Source: Deltaproteobacteria bacterium
Lineage (GTDB): Bacteria > Desulfobacterota > Binatia > UBA9968
Assembly: GCA_023250515.1 (NCBI GenBank)
Contig: JAHFAO010000011.1
Span: 1-33,563, forward strand
Direction: 5' to 3'
Length of the DNA stretch: 33,563 bases
Part shown: one piece after another, positions 7,484 through 14,868 of the stretch
Layout: every line of letters begins with the position of its first letter
How positions within the stretch are numbered: position 1 is the stretch's first letter
Position numbers and translations under genes: made by a program
Notes under the pieces: model-generated
What the model saw: the letters and a program-made list of their open reading frames with translations, nothing else
The model's database searches: none
What the model was told of the DNA's origin: nothing

Positions 7484-7622
7484 GTTGAAAAACTCCGTTT
7501 CCAGGCCGGTCAAAAAGGTATCAGATACGAGGCGCGCAAGAAATCGACGAGCGGAGGCGTACTTATTCAGTACGTTGGAGCGAGGCGATCGAGCGCAACG
7601 AAGCAGATGAGCCTTTTTCAAC
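7484..7622 (-). repeat. MITE-like repeat family R1, copy A
   Basis: The element is bounded by GTTGAAAAAC (7484-7493) and TTTTTCAAC (7614-7622), which are inverse complements. Read on the minus strand it begins GGCCGTTGAAAAAGGCTCAT and contains CTCGCTCCAACGTACT and AAGTACGCCTC. Both are shared with copy B on the plus strand near 9329 and 9527-9545. It fills most of the gap between the Rieske pair and the HIT gene. Open frames through it are artefacts of the repeat. Confidence 0.7.
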
Positions 7623-7667
7623 GGCCTGTAGAAAGCTTGAAACGTCAGATGAAAGGGAGGAGATAAG

Positions 7668-8012
7668 GTGAGCGCTTGTCTTTTTTGCGGTATCGTCAAA
7701 CGCGAGATCAAGGGAGACATCGTGTATCAAGACGACTCGCTTGTGGCCTTTAGGGACATCAACCCTAAGGCTCCGGTCCATCTCTTGATTGTCCCGCGGA
7801 AGCACATATCCACTCTTCTCGAGGTGGAGCAGGGAGATAGGGGGCTTATCGGCGATATTTTTTATGTCGCAGCTCAGTTGGCGACGGATCAGGGGATCTC
7901 CAAGGATGGCTTCCGCGTGGTGGTTAATTGCGGACCGGGAGCAGGACAAAGTGTGTATCACGTCCACTTTCATCTTTTGGGGGGCCGCCTTTTTACGTGG
8001 CCTCCTGGGTAA
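7668..8012 (+). CDS. HIT (histidine triad) nucleotide-binding protein
   Basis: The 114-residue protein is a HINT-type member of the HIT superfamily, which hydrolyses nucleoside phosphoramidates and related adenylates. The histidine triad HVHFHLL is at residues 98-104 (His98, His100, His102). The N-terminal CLFCGIVKREI carries the Cys4/Cys7 pair seen in bacterial HINT proteins, and the substrate-loop blocks VYQDDSLVAFRDINPKAPVHLLIVPRKHI are intact. The GTG start is preceded by GGGAGGAG at a 5-base spacing, which decides the start. Length is normal for the family. Confidence 0.92.
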   Translation: MSACLFCGIVKREIKGDIVYQDDSLVAFRDINPKAPVHLLIVPRKHISTLLEVEQGDRGLIGDIFYVAAQLATDQGISKDGFRVVVNCGPGAGQSVYHVHFHLLGGRLFTWPPG

Positions 8013-8053
8013 AAGGATAAAGGGATCAAGGGTTGAAGGGATAGAGGGAGCGT
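8012..8053. repeat. short-period AAGGGATCAAGGG repeat
   Basis: Variants of AAGGGATCAAGGG fill the gap between the HIT stop and the glutamate dehydrogenase start. The same word family occurs at 24414-24441, before the third secreted paralogue. Confidence 0.55.
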
Positions 8054-8066
8054 AAGGGATATTTTC

Positions 8067-9326
8067 ATGGCAACGATTGAGTGGCGTAGCCCAGCTAGTG
8101 AAATGGCCGTTAGGCAATTCGAGATCGCGGATGAAAAACTGAAGCTTGACAAAAATGTAGCGGGTAGGCTGAAAAGGCCGGATCAAGCCTTAATCGTTAG
8201 TGTCCCAACGCGGATGGATGATGGAAGGGTCCATGTCTTCACCGGCTACCGGGTTCAACATAACGATGTCTTAGGGCCCTTCAAGGGAGGCATACGCTAC
8301 CACCCTGAGGTTAACCTGGGAGAAGTCTCTGCTCTGGCGATGTGGATGACATGGAAGTGCTCGCTTGTTGGGTTGCCCCTAGGCGGGTCCAAGGGAGGGA
8401 TTGCCTGTGATCCCACAACTCTTTCCCGCAATGAGCTTCAGGGGATGACTCGACGCTATACGGCTGAGATCCTGAATTTCATCGGTCCTGAGGTGGATGT
8501 ACCGGGTCCGGACATGGGAACTAACGAGCAGGTCATGGCCTGGGTGATGGACACTTACAGCCAGCATAAGGGCTATGCGGTCCCCGAGATTGTCACCGGA
8601 AAGCCTGTGGATATCGGCGGGACGGCAGGGAGGAAGGAAGCTACAGGTCGAGGGGTGGTCTACACAGTTTTGGAGGCCGCAAAACTTTTGAGTGTAGATC
8701 TCAGCAAATCTACCGCGGCCATCCAGGGGTTTGGCAATGTGGGTTCTGTGGTGGCAAAGGAGCTGGCAAGCCTCGGCGTAAAGGTCGTTGCGGTTTCCGA
8801 TCGGACCGGAGGTTTTTATGAGAAGAAGGGCCTTCCAGTCGAAACCCTCCTCCAACATACCACAAAGAATCCCGGCTTGGAGAAATGTCCCTTTGGCGAG
8901 CGGATCAGCAATATGGAGCTTCTAGAGTTAAAGTGCGATATCCTTGTTCCGGCCGCATTAGGGATGCAAATCACAGGGGGGAATGCAGCGAGATTAAAGT
9001 GCAGGATTCTTGCCGAAGGGGCCAATGGGCCTACGACGCCTGAGGCCGACGAAATTTTGAGACAGAAAGATATATTTGTGATTCCTGATATCCTGGCCAA
9101 TGCCGGAGGTGTCATTGTTTCCTATTTTGAGTGGGTGCAGGACCTGCAAAACTTCTTCTGGACGGAAGACGAAGTGAATAAGAAACTCAGGGAGATATTG
9201 ACACGCGCCTTCCATGAGGTTCTAGGTATGAGTCAAAGGGAGAAGGTGGATATGAGGCTTGCAGCACTGATGATTGGGGTTAACCGGGTTGCGCGGGCTA
9301 TGCTGTGGCGCGGACTTTATGCCTAG
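8067..9326 (+). CDS. gdhA: glutamate dehydrogenase (Glu/Leu/Phe/Val family)
   Basis: The 419-residue enzyme catalyses reversible oxidative deamination of glutamate to 2-oxoglutarate, linking nitrogen assimilation to the TCA cycle. The length is that of the hexameric bacterial/archaeal NAD(P)-GDH group. Substrate and catalytic residues are in place: Lys73 in GPFKGGIRYHP, Lys97 in WMTWKCSL, catalytic Lys109 in GGSKGGI, and Asp149 in PGPDMGTNEQ. The Rossmann motif GFGNVG is at 221-226. The TAG stop is followed within three bases by repeat copy B. Leucine or valine dehydrogenase is less likely given the length and motifs. Confidence 0.93.
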   Translation: MATIEWRSPASEMAVRQFEIADEKLKLDKNVAGRLKRPDQALIVSVPTRMDDGRVHVFTGYRVQHNDVLGPFKGGIRYHPEVNLGEVSALAMWMTWKCSLVGLPLGGSKGGIACDPTTLSRNELQGMTRRYTAEILNFIGPEVDVPGPDMGTNEQVMAWVMDTYSQHKGYAVPEIVTGKPVDIGGTAGRKEATGRGVVYTVLEAAKLLSVDLSKSTAAIQGFGNVGSVVAKELASLGVKVVAVSDRTGGFYEKKGLPVETLLQHTTKNPGLEKCPFGERISNMELLELKCDILVPAALGMQITGGNAARLKCRILAEGANGPTTPEADEILRQKDIFVIPDILANAGGVIVSYFEWVQDLQNFFWTEDEVNKKLREILTRAFHEVLGMSQREKVDMRLAALMIGVNRVARAMLWRGLYA

Positions 9327-9328
9327 TC

Positions 9329-9605
9329 GGCCGCTGAAAAAGGCCCATCTGCCGTCAGCCTGCCTGGGGGCATCTTTCCGGTCCGATGCAATACACCTGT
9401 CTTACGCTCGCCAAATCGCTGATAGTATCTCTGTGGTACGCTTGCATCTGCTCGTCCGGTGCATCGGACCTTCAAGATACCCCCAGGCAGGCGGTTGTGA
9501 TAGTTGCGCTTGATCCGCTCGCTCCAACGTACCTGCTAAGTACGCCTCAGTCGGCTCGGGGCTCGCGTCTCGTTATGCTCGTTCCTTGGCCCGGCGAGCT
9601 ATCGG
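9329..9605 (+). repeat. composite repeat R1 copy B carrying inner element R2
   Basis: The left end GGCCGCTGAAAAAGGCCCAT (9329-9348) matches the R1 terminus of copies A and C. An inner unit at 9358-9492 has 19-bp inverted ends, GCCTGCCTGGGGGCATCTT and the inverse of GCCTGCCTGGGGGTATCTT, differing at one base. The inner unit recurs in inverted orientation in copy C (15830-16049), including the string TCTTACGCTCGCCAAAT. To its right, CTCGCTCCAACGTACCTGC and AAGTACGCCTC match copy A. Copy B therefore joins parts found separately in A and C. The right end is not clear. It begins three bases after the gdhA stop. Confidence 0.65.
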
Positions 9606-9644
9606 GTGCCTCAGGTAAAAATCGTTGAGAGGACTAATAAGAGT

Positions 9645-10205
9645 ATGATCAACGCAACACAGCTCAGGACAGGCATGATTATCGTCCATGAGGGGGACCT
9701 ATACCGAGTCGCCTCGGTTAAGCATCTTACTCCTGGCAACAAGCGGGGGTTCATGCAAACGAAGTTGAAAAATCTCAAGACAGGACTTGGGACGGAGCGC
9801 AAATTTCGGTCTGAGGACCGCATTGAACAGGCTTCGCTTGAAAATCGAACGATGCAATATCTCTACGGGGATGGCGGTCTCCACACCTTTATGGATACTG
9901 AGAGCTACGAGCAGATCTCATTAGGAGGTGAGGTGATTGGAGATCTGCTGTCTTATCTTCTTCCCAATCATGTAGTGGAGATTGAGTTTTTTGAGGGGAA
10001 GCCTGTTGGAATTAGCCCGCCATCGACGGTGGACCTTGAAGTCGTCGATACAGAGCCCACGCTTAAGGGGGCAACGGCAAGCGCGTCGTACAAGCCCGCT
10101 AAACTCGAGACCGGAGTTACGATTCAGGTTCCGCCTTTCATTCAGGTTGGGGATCGAGTCCGCGTGGATCCCCTGGAGGGGAAGTATCTGGAGCGGGTCA
10201 GGTAG
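9645..10205 (+). CDS. efp: elongation factor P
   Basis: The 186-residue protein is EF-P, which binds between the P and E sites of the ribosome and relieves stalling at consecutive prolines. All three beta-barrel domains are present (KOW-like N-terminal domain; the central domain with NRTMQYLYGDG; the C-terminal domain with VPPFIQVGDRVRVDPLEGKYLER). At the tip loop the sequence is TPGNKRGF: the position of the modified Lys34 of E. coli is Asn32, with Lys next to it. The ATG at 9645 gives the usual length. A GTG at 9606 would add 13 residues encoded by repeat sequence and is rejected. GAGAGGA lies upstream. Confidence 0.93.
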   Translation: MINATQLRTGMIIVHEGDLYRVASVKHLTPGNKRGFMQTKLKNLKTGLGTERKFRSEDRIEQASLENRTMQYLYGDGGLHTFMDTESYEQISLGGEVIGDLLSYLLPNHVVEIEFFEGKPVGISPPSTVDLEVVDTEPTLKGATASASYKPAKLETGVTIQVPPFIQVGDRVRVDPLEGKYLERVR

Positions 10206-10219
10206 CGTTGCAATGCGTG

Positions 10220-10258
10220 GCTCGTGTTCGTGTTTCGTGATCGTGGACGAGCACGAGC
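10220..10258. terminator. hairpin between convergent efp and coaE
   Basis: GCTCGTGTTCG (10220-10230) pairs with CGAGCACGAGC (10248-10258), an 11-bp stem with one wobble pair, in the 57-bp gap between the stops of efp and coaE. It is part of a short-period CTCGTGTTCGTG repeat, related to the one at 30086-30111. There is no U-tract, so factor-independent termination is not assured. The position between convergent genes is what suggests this role. Confidence 0.4.
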
Positions 10259-10262
10259 ACGA

Positions 10263-10862
10263 TTACGACGATTGTTGGATCTTCTGCCAGAGTTGCAGAA
10301 TTTGCCGCTTTAGTTCTTCCAGACTTCCGTTGTTTTCGATGATAAAGTCGGCGAGCTTTCTCTTTTCTTCCAAAGTCATTTGAGCCTTTAGATGTTGGTG
10401 GATTTCTTTCTCGTTCAGGCGGTCCCTTTCTTGGAGCCTCTGTCTCTGTGTTGCTGAGTCGCAGGCCACCAGGATCACGGGGCGGAGCCAGAGGTGCACT
10501 TCGTTCTCAAAGAACAAAGGGGCCTCGTAAATGATGATATCTGCCCCTTCGGCGGCCAATTGATGCATTCTCTGTTGGGCCAAAGCTCTAATGCGGGGAT
10601 GGGTGATCGATTCGAGCCGTTTTCTCGCCTTCTCATCTTGGAAAACTGTCTTTCTCAGTTTTTCTCGATCGATGGTCTTGTCCTCGCGGAGAATTTCCTT
10701 GCCGAAAGCATCTACGATCTCTTGCCACGCCTCTTGGCCTGGTTGCACGATCTCTCGGGCGAGTTCGTCGGCATCGATGATCTTCCCCCCCAGTTGGCGA
10801 AGGATGGATGCCACGGTGCTCTTGCCCGTGGCGATCCCACCGGTTAAGCCTATGAGTTTCAC
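10263..10862 (-). CDS. coaE: dephospho-CoA kinase
   Basis: The 199-residue kinase phosphorylates dephospho-CoA on the 3'-hydroxyl of ribose, the last step of coenzyme A synthesis. The P-loop GGIATGKS is at residues 8-15. The DADELAREIVQPG segment (about 30-42), the THPRIRA block and the YEAPLFFE segment with the conserved acidic residue are characteristic of CoaE. Length matches the family. It converges with efp and is divergent from the acyl-CoA synthetase gene, which uses CoA. Confidence 0.93.
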   Translation of the reverse strand: MKLIGLTGGIATGKSTVASILRQLGGKIIDADELAREIVQPGQEAWQEIVDAFGKEILREDKTIDREKLRKTVFQDEKARKRLESITHPRIRALAQQRMHQLAAEGADIIIYEAPLFFENEVHLWLRPVILVACDSATQRQRLQERDRLNEKEIHQHLKAQMTLEEKRKLADFIIENNGSLEELKRQILQLWQKIQQSS

Positions 10863-10905
10863 GGCTCAGTAATGGCAGAAAAGGGCGGGTGATTCAAGAA
10901 ACCCT

Positions 10906-10942
10906 TTTATTCGATCGGGGTGTTAGCCTATAATGAGTTCCT
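10906..10942 (+). promoter_or_regulatory. promoter giving a probably leaderless acyl-CoA synthetase mRNA
   Basis: A consensus TATAAT stands at 10929-10934, eight bases before the ATG at 10943. The -35 candidate TTTATT (10906-10911) is weak at 17-bp spacing. No ribosome binding site fits between the -10 and the ATG. The same 8-base geometry is seen at pncA (3684-3698). Confidence 0.4.
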
Positions 10943-12766
10943 ATGCCATATCAGAGTCTTGCCGAGATGTTTCTCTCACAGGTCAAACGGTACGGGGACC
11001 GAGTCCTCTACCGTTTTGCCAGAGATGGGGACTGGCAGTCTTATACCTGGCATGAAACGTCGCAGCGGGTTCGGGAAATCGGTCTAGGACTGGTTTCCTT
11101 GGGGGTCAAGAAACGAGATCGGGTAGCCATCTTTTCAGCCAATCGAGTGGAATGGAGTTTAATCGATTGGGCCAACATCTGCATCGGGGCATTGACCGTC
11201 CCTGTCTATTCTTCCAGCACCCCTGCTCAGGTTTTACGTCTTGTCGGCCATTCCGAATCAACGGTTCTCTTTGTGGAATCGGCGGAGAAGCTTAAGAGGT
11301 TAGACCCGCACCATCCCTCGCTTCGTCTGGTGAGAACTATTGTCTTGATCGAGTCAGCGAAACAGCCCCTTGCCTCTGCGGGAGAGGCAAAGAGGATTCT
11401 CTCCTTGAATGAGCTGCAGGAGATGGGCCGCCGGTACAGCGAGGAGAATCAAGAGGCGTTTCATCGTCTGGCTTATTCTCTCTGTCCAGAGGATGACCTC
11501 ACGATCATTTATACCTCCGGGACAACCGGAGAACCGAAAGGGGTCCTCACCACTCACGGTCACTATCTATTCATGATTGATGCCGTGGATTCAGCTATCC
11601 CCTCTACGGATCAGGAGGTCAACCTTCAGTTTCTGCCCCTTGCCCATTCCTTCGGGCGCGTGGAGCATTTCATGGTTGTGGCCAAAGGTTACACATGTGG
11701 TTTTGCCCGCTCTCTGGACACGGTGGCAAAAGATCTCTCGGTTATTCGCCCCACGATTCTCTTTTCCGTTCCGAGAATTTATGAGAATGCCCATGGTCGG
11801 ATCCGGTCGAGAGTGGCAGCTGGTAGCGCTCTTCAAAGATTCCTTTTTCGGTGGGGTGTATCCGTTGGTCAACAGTTCAGCCGCTATCAAAAGGAAGGGA
11901 AAAAAGTTCCCTGGGGCCTTCGCCTAGCTCGTGATTTGGCTCACCGACTGGTCTTTTCTAAGATCCACTCGGCCTTTGGAAGAAGGCTCCGGCTGGCCGT
12001 CTCTGGAGGGGCCCCTTTGCCGATGGAGATCGCAGAGTTTTTTCACGCCCTCGGGATCCTCATCCTCGAGGGCTACGGGTTGACCGAGACTTCGACGGTA
12101 TGCCATGTCAACCGTTTGGAGCGGTACCATTTCGGAAGCGTGGGATTGCCGCTTAAAGGTGTGGAATGCTGGGTTGGGCCGGACGGAGAGATTCTCGTGC
12201 GGGGACCCAACATTTTTAAGGGTTATTATCGGGACGCAGAGGCGACGCGAGAAGCGATGGACGAAAAGGGCTGGTTTCACACGGGCGACATCGGGGAGAT
12301 CGATAGAGAGGGATTTCTCCGTATCACGGATCGAAAAAAGGATCTCATTGTAACCTCAGGCGGCACGAAGGTAGCCCCGCAGATGATTGAGAATCTTCTG
12401 AAGGCCGACTCTTTAATTAGTCAAGCCATGGTCATGGGTGACCGACAGAAGCATCTTCTAGCCTTGCTTACCCTTAACCACGAACAGATAAGAGAGCGGG
12501 GGAAGCGCGAAGGGCTGGAGTTTCGCAGCCCTGAAGAGATGGCCTCCCATCCTTGGGTGGTCTCGCTAATCAAAGAGAGGATTCGGCAAAAGAACAGGGA
12601 GCTTGCTCCCTACGAGACGGTGAGGAACTTCTGCATTCTCCCCCACGATTTTACGGTGGAGAAAGAGGAGTTGACGCCGACTCTCAAACTGAGGAGGCAG
12701 GTTGTTAGGGAGCGTTATAAGGAAATCATAGAGGAAATGTATCGCAAGCCAAGGTTTGATTTATAG
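10943..12766 (+). CDS. long-chain fatty-acid-CoA ligase (FadD15-type)
   Basis: The 607-residue ANL-superfamily enzyme activates fatty acids to acyl-adenylates and then acyl-CoA. The phosphate-binding motif YTSGTTGEPKG is at 190-200. The adenine-binding EGYGLTETS and the WFHTGDIGEID and ITDRKKDLIVTSGGTKVAP hinge motifs follow in order, and the C-terminal PTLKLRR contains the catalytic Lys region. The absence of an N-terminal membrane segment and the length of about 600 residues fit the FadD15/ACSL group. It has its own promoter and is followed by a word-like repeat, so it is probably monocistronic. Chain-length preference cannot be read from sequence. Confidence 0.92.
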   Translation: MPYQSLAEMFLSQVKRYGDRVLYRFARDGDWQSYTWHETSQRVREIGLGLVSLGVKKRDRVAIFSANRVEWSLIDWANICIGALTVPVYSSSTPAQVLRLVGHSESTVLFVESAEKLKRLDPHHPSLRLVRTIVLIESAKQPLASAGEAKRILSLNELQEMGRRYSEENQEAFHRLAYSLCPEDDLTIIYTSGTTGEPKGVLTTHGHYLFMIDAVDSAIPSTDQEVNLQFLPLAHSFGRVEHFMVVAKGYTCGFARSLDTVAKDLSVIRPTILFSVPRIYENAHGRIRSRVAAGSALQRFLFRWGVSVGQQFSRYQKEGKKVPWGLRLARDLAHRLVFSKIHSAFGRRLRLAVSGGAPLPMEIAEFFHALGILILEGYGLTETSTVCHVNRLERYHFGSVGLPLKGVECWVGPDGEILVRGPNIFKGYYRDAEATREAMDEKGWFHTGDIGEIDREGFLRITDRKKDLIVTSGGTKVAPQMIENLLKADSLISQAMVMGDRQKHLLALLTLNHEQIRERGKREGLEFRSPEEMASHPWVVSLIKERIRQKNRELAPYETVRNFCILPHDFTVEKEELTPTLKLRRQVVRERYKEIIEEMYRKPRFDL

Positions 12767-12769
12767 GAA

Positions 12770-12816
12770 CTGAATTCTGGATTCTATAATTTTGCGCTTT
12801 GCATTTTGCATTGAAA
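12770..12816. repeat. short-period TTTGCATTTTGCATT repeat
   Basis: The gap after the acyl-CoA synthetase contains GAATTCTGGATTCT followed by GCGCTTTGCATTTTGCATTG, another word class of the intergenic repeats in this window. Confidence 0.45.
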
Positions 12817-12878
12817 AGGAAATCAGTGCTAACCTGGCAGGAGTCCTGAGGGTATAAAATGGATGCGAGGATTATTCG

Positions 12879-13247
12879 ATGAAGAAGAAAATTCTCTTAG
12901 CGGAAGATAATGTAGCAACGGTTGATGTCATGCAAAAGGAACTTGAATTTCTCGGTTATGAATCCATCATTGCCAAGGATGGCAAGGAGGCAGTCGAAAT
13001 GGCCGCTTCCTGTCTACCGGATCTAATCATTATGGATATTTCGTTACCTAAGATGGACGGGATTGAGGCTACCTCTCTTATCCGTAAGAACCCCAAGACC
13101 CAGTCGATCCCGATCCTCGCTGCGACCGCAAAGGCCTTACCTGGGGATAAGGCAAAATGTCTCCAGGCTGGCTGCAACGATTATATTGCCAAGCCCTTTA
13201 CCCACCATGAGTTGGGCGCCGCTATCAAGAAACTCTTGAACGAGTAG
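12879..13247 (+). CDS. single-domain response regulator (CheY/DivK-like)
   Basis: The 122-residue protein is a stand-alone receiver domain. Acidic pocket residues are Glu9 and Asp10, the phosphoacceptor is Asp53 (IIMDISLP), Thr83 and Lys105 (AKPF) complete the switch. It has no output domain. MDGIEATSLIRK and the GCNDYIAKPF end are typical of DivK-like regulators and receivers paired with hybrid histidine kinases. No kinase lies in the window, so it is an orphan. GCGAGGA precedes the ATG. Confidence 0.92.
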   Translation: MKKKILLAEDNVATVDVMQKELEFLGYESIIAKDGKEAVEMAASCLPDLIIMDISLPKMDGIEATSLIRKNPKTQSIPILAATAKALPGDKAKCLQAGCNDYIAKPFTHHELGAAIKKLLNE

Positions 13248-13334
13248 TTTGGGGCTCGGGACCCACTAACTGGTATCGAGGATCTCCGACGCTACAATGT
13301 TATCCTTGTCGGTTCCACGAACGCTGAGTTGAAA

Positions 13335-14009
13335 TTAAGCAGGGTTGAGGCGGCGCTCAAGGTGGCGGGAGTAGCGGGACATCCCGTAAGCGCAGAGCCA
13401 GTAGACGACGGCGATGAAAAGGTAGAGCTCGAAGGGGCGGATCTCGCGGTTATTCACGATCTGCGCGGCCTTAGTCAAATCCACGTAACCAATGATCGAG
13501 GCGAGTGACGTATCCTTGAAGAGCACGATGAACTGGGTGACAAGCGCGGGGATCATATTTCTCAAGGCCTGGGGCAGGACCACATAGCGCATGGTCTGGG
13601 CCGAGGTAAGGCCGGTGGCGGTCGCCGCCTCCACCTGCCCCCGCGGCACCGACTGGATCCCCGCCCGGACAATCTCTCCTAGGTAGGCCGCCTCGAAGAC
13701 CACGAAGGCTGTGAGCGCCACGCCATACTCCGGAATCGGAACCCGGAGGATGACCGGGATGATAAACCAGAGCCAAAAAATCACCATCACAAGCGGCACG
13801 CCACGAAAGAACTCCACGTACACCGTCGCGGGAGTGCGGATCCAAGGGGAGCGGGCGAGCCGGCCCAAGCCAATGAATATTCCCAGGATAAATCCAAGGA
13901 CAATGGCGGGAATCGCCAGCCGAAGCGTTCCACCCACGAAGTTCCCAAGGCCCAGGAACCCCTGGACCATGAGGAAGTGAAAGTTCTTAACGATGACGCC
14001 GAAGTCCAT
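13335..14009 (-). CDS. amino-acid ABC transporter permease (GltK-like)
   Basis: The 224-residue inner-membrane permease belongs to the His/Glu/Gln/Arg/opine family (HEQRo). It carries the signature ATGLTSAQTMRYVVLPQALRN-type cytoplasmic loop (EAA motif, around residues 132-155) that docks on the ATPase, and several transmembrane helices (for example LAIPAIVLGFILGIFIGL and VPLVMVIFWLWFIIPVIL). It lies 2 bp after the stop of the second permease on the same strand and would form a heterodimeric channel with it. This gene and its two upstream partners are visibly richer in GC than the flanking genes. Confidence 0.9.
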   Translation of the reverse strand: MDFGVIVKNFHFLMVQGFLGLGNFVGGTLRLAIPAIVLGFILGIFIGLGRLARSPWIRTPATVYVEFFRGVPLVMVIFWLWFIIPVILRVPIPEYGVALTAFVVFEAAYLGEIVRAGIQSVPRGQVEAATATGLTSAQTMRYVVLPQALRNMIPALVTQFIVLFKDTSLASIIGYVDLTKAAQIVNNREIRPFELYLFIAVVYWLCAYGMSRYSRHLERRLNPA

Positions 14010-14011
14010 GC

Positions 14012-14737
14012 TCAGTGCTCCGCACGACTGACTCTGGCGATCATGCCAGGGATGGCGAAGCGTCGCTCCACACGAGCCATCAGTGAGGCGATGCCGAGGC
14101 AGAGAGCCAAATAGATCAGGGTTCCTGCCGTGAGGGCCTCGAACGCTTTGGCGGTGTAGGTCTCGATCTGGCGCGTCTGGAAGGTCAGTTCGGCGACGCT
14201 GATCGTCAGCGCCACCGAGGAGTTCTTGAGGAGGTTCAGCGATTCATTGGTAGCCGGCGGGACGATCAACCGGAGCGCGATCGGAATGATGACCAGACGA
14301 TAGGCCTGTGGCGTCGTGAGCCCTGTGGAGACGGCCGCCTCCAATTGGCTCTTGGGAATCGACTGAATTCCAGAGCGGATCACCTCGGAGAAGCGAGCGC
14401 CATGATAGACCCCAAGGGCAAACATGCCGGCCCAGAACTCGGCGCCATGGGCGAAGAGCCAGTCCTGGAAAGGTCTAGGGAGGAGCGGTGGGACGGCAAA
14501 GTACCAGAAGAACATCCAGACCAGCAGCGGCACGTTCCTGAAGAACTCAACGTAGAAGGCCGCGAGCGCGCGCAGCGGTGCAAGAGGCACAGTGCGAAGC
14601 GCACCTGAGAAAATCCCTAGTACGACTGCGAGCAGCCAGGCCAGTACCGAGATTTCAAGTGTTGTGATGATTCCCTGAAGCAGCCACTGACCAGACTGGC
14701 CTGTCCATAGGACCGACCAATCAAATTTGTAGTTCAT
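14012..14737 (-). CDS. amino-acid ABC transporter permease (GltJ-like)
   Basis: The 241-residue partner permease begins MNYKFDWSVLWTGQSGQWLLQGIITTLEIS, an arrangement typical of GltJ-type subunits. The EAA loop is AAVSTGLTTPQAYRLVIIP (about 150-170). FYVEFFRNVPLLVWMFFWYF matches the conserved FRxxPLxVxLFF stretch of the family. It is separated from the SBP gene by a 131-bp gap filled by repeats, so the operon has been interrupted but transcription may still run through. Confidence 0.9.
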   Translation of the reverse strand: MNYKFDWSVLWTGQSGQWLLQGIITTLEISVLAWLLAVVLGIFSGALRTVPLAPLRALAAFYVEFFRNVPLLVWMFFWYFAVPPLLPRPFQDWLFAHGAEFWAGMFALGVYHGARFSEVIRSGIQSIPKSQLEAAVSTGLTTPQAYRLVIIPIALRLIVPPATNESLNLLKNSSVALTISVAELTFQTRQIETYTAKAFEALTAGTLIYLALCLGIASLMARVERRFAIPGMIARVSRAEH

Positions 14738-14740
14738 ATT

Positions 14741-14866
14741 TTAGCTTTCAGCAATCAGCGATCAGCACAAACAGGACTGAGTTGTTCAGGACTGAGGACT
14801 GAGTGGGAGGGGAATGGGGTCGCTCATCCCTCAGTCCTCATCGCTCAGCACTGACTGCTGATTACC
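14741..14866. repeat. intergenic word repeats within the glt cluster
   Basis: CAGCAATCAGCGATCAGC (from 14754) is followed by GGACTGAG words (14773-14802). Their inverse complement CTCAGTCCTCATCGCTCAG comes at 14830-14848, then GACTGCTGATTA. The arms could pair to form a large hairpin in the mRNA between the SBP and permease coding regions, where such structures often lower downstream expression relative to the SBP. That role is inferred. Confidence 0.55.
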
Positions 14867-14868
14867 TC

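Noticed and set aside
7418..7666. Open frame running from the second Rieske gene to the HIT gene
   Set aside because: It overlaps the Rieske gene in another frame and then reads through repeat copy A.
9274..9513. Plus-strand frame whose translation matches a minus-strand frame at 15796-16065
   Set aside because: The similarity is real but comes from the R1/R2 repeat present in both places; the frames cross the repeat ends and have no independent support.
10220..10258. CRISPR-like or direct repeats near the efp/coaE junction and in other gaps
   Set aside because: Units are too short, lack regular spacers of 25-45 bp, and no cas genes are present; they are word-type or palindromic repeats.
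13248..13334. Open frame continuing after the response-regulator stop (LRRYNVILVGSTNAELK)
   Set aside because: It has no start codon or ribosome binding site and runs into the antisense of the permease gene; no homology is recognised.
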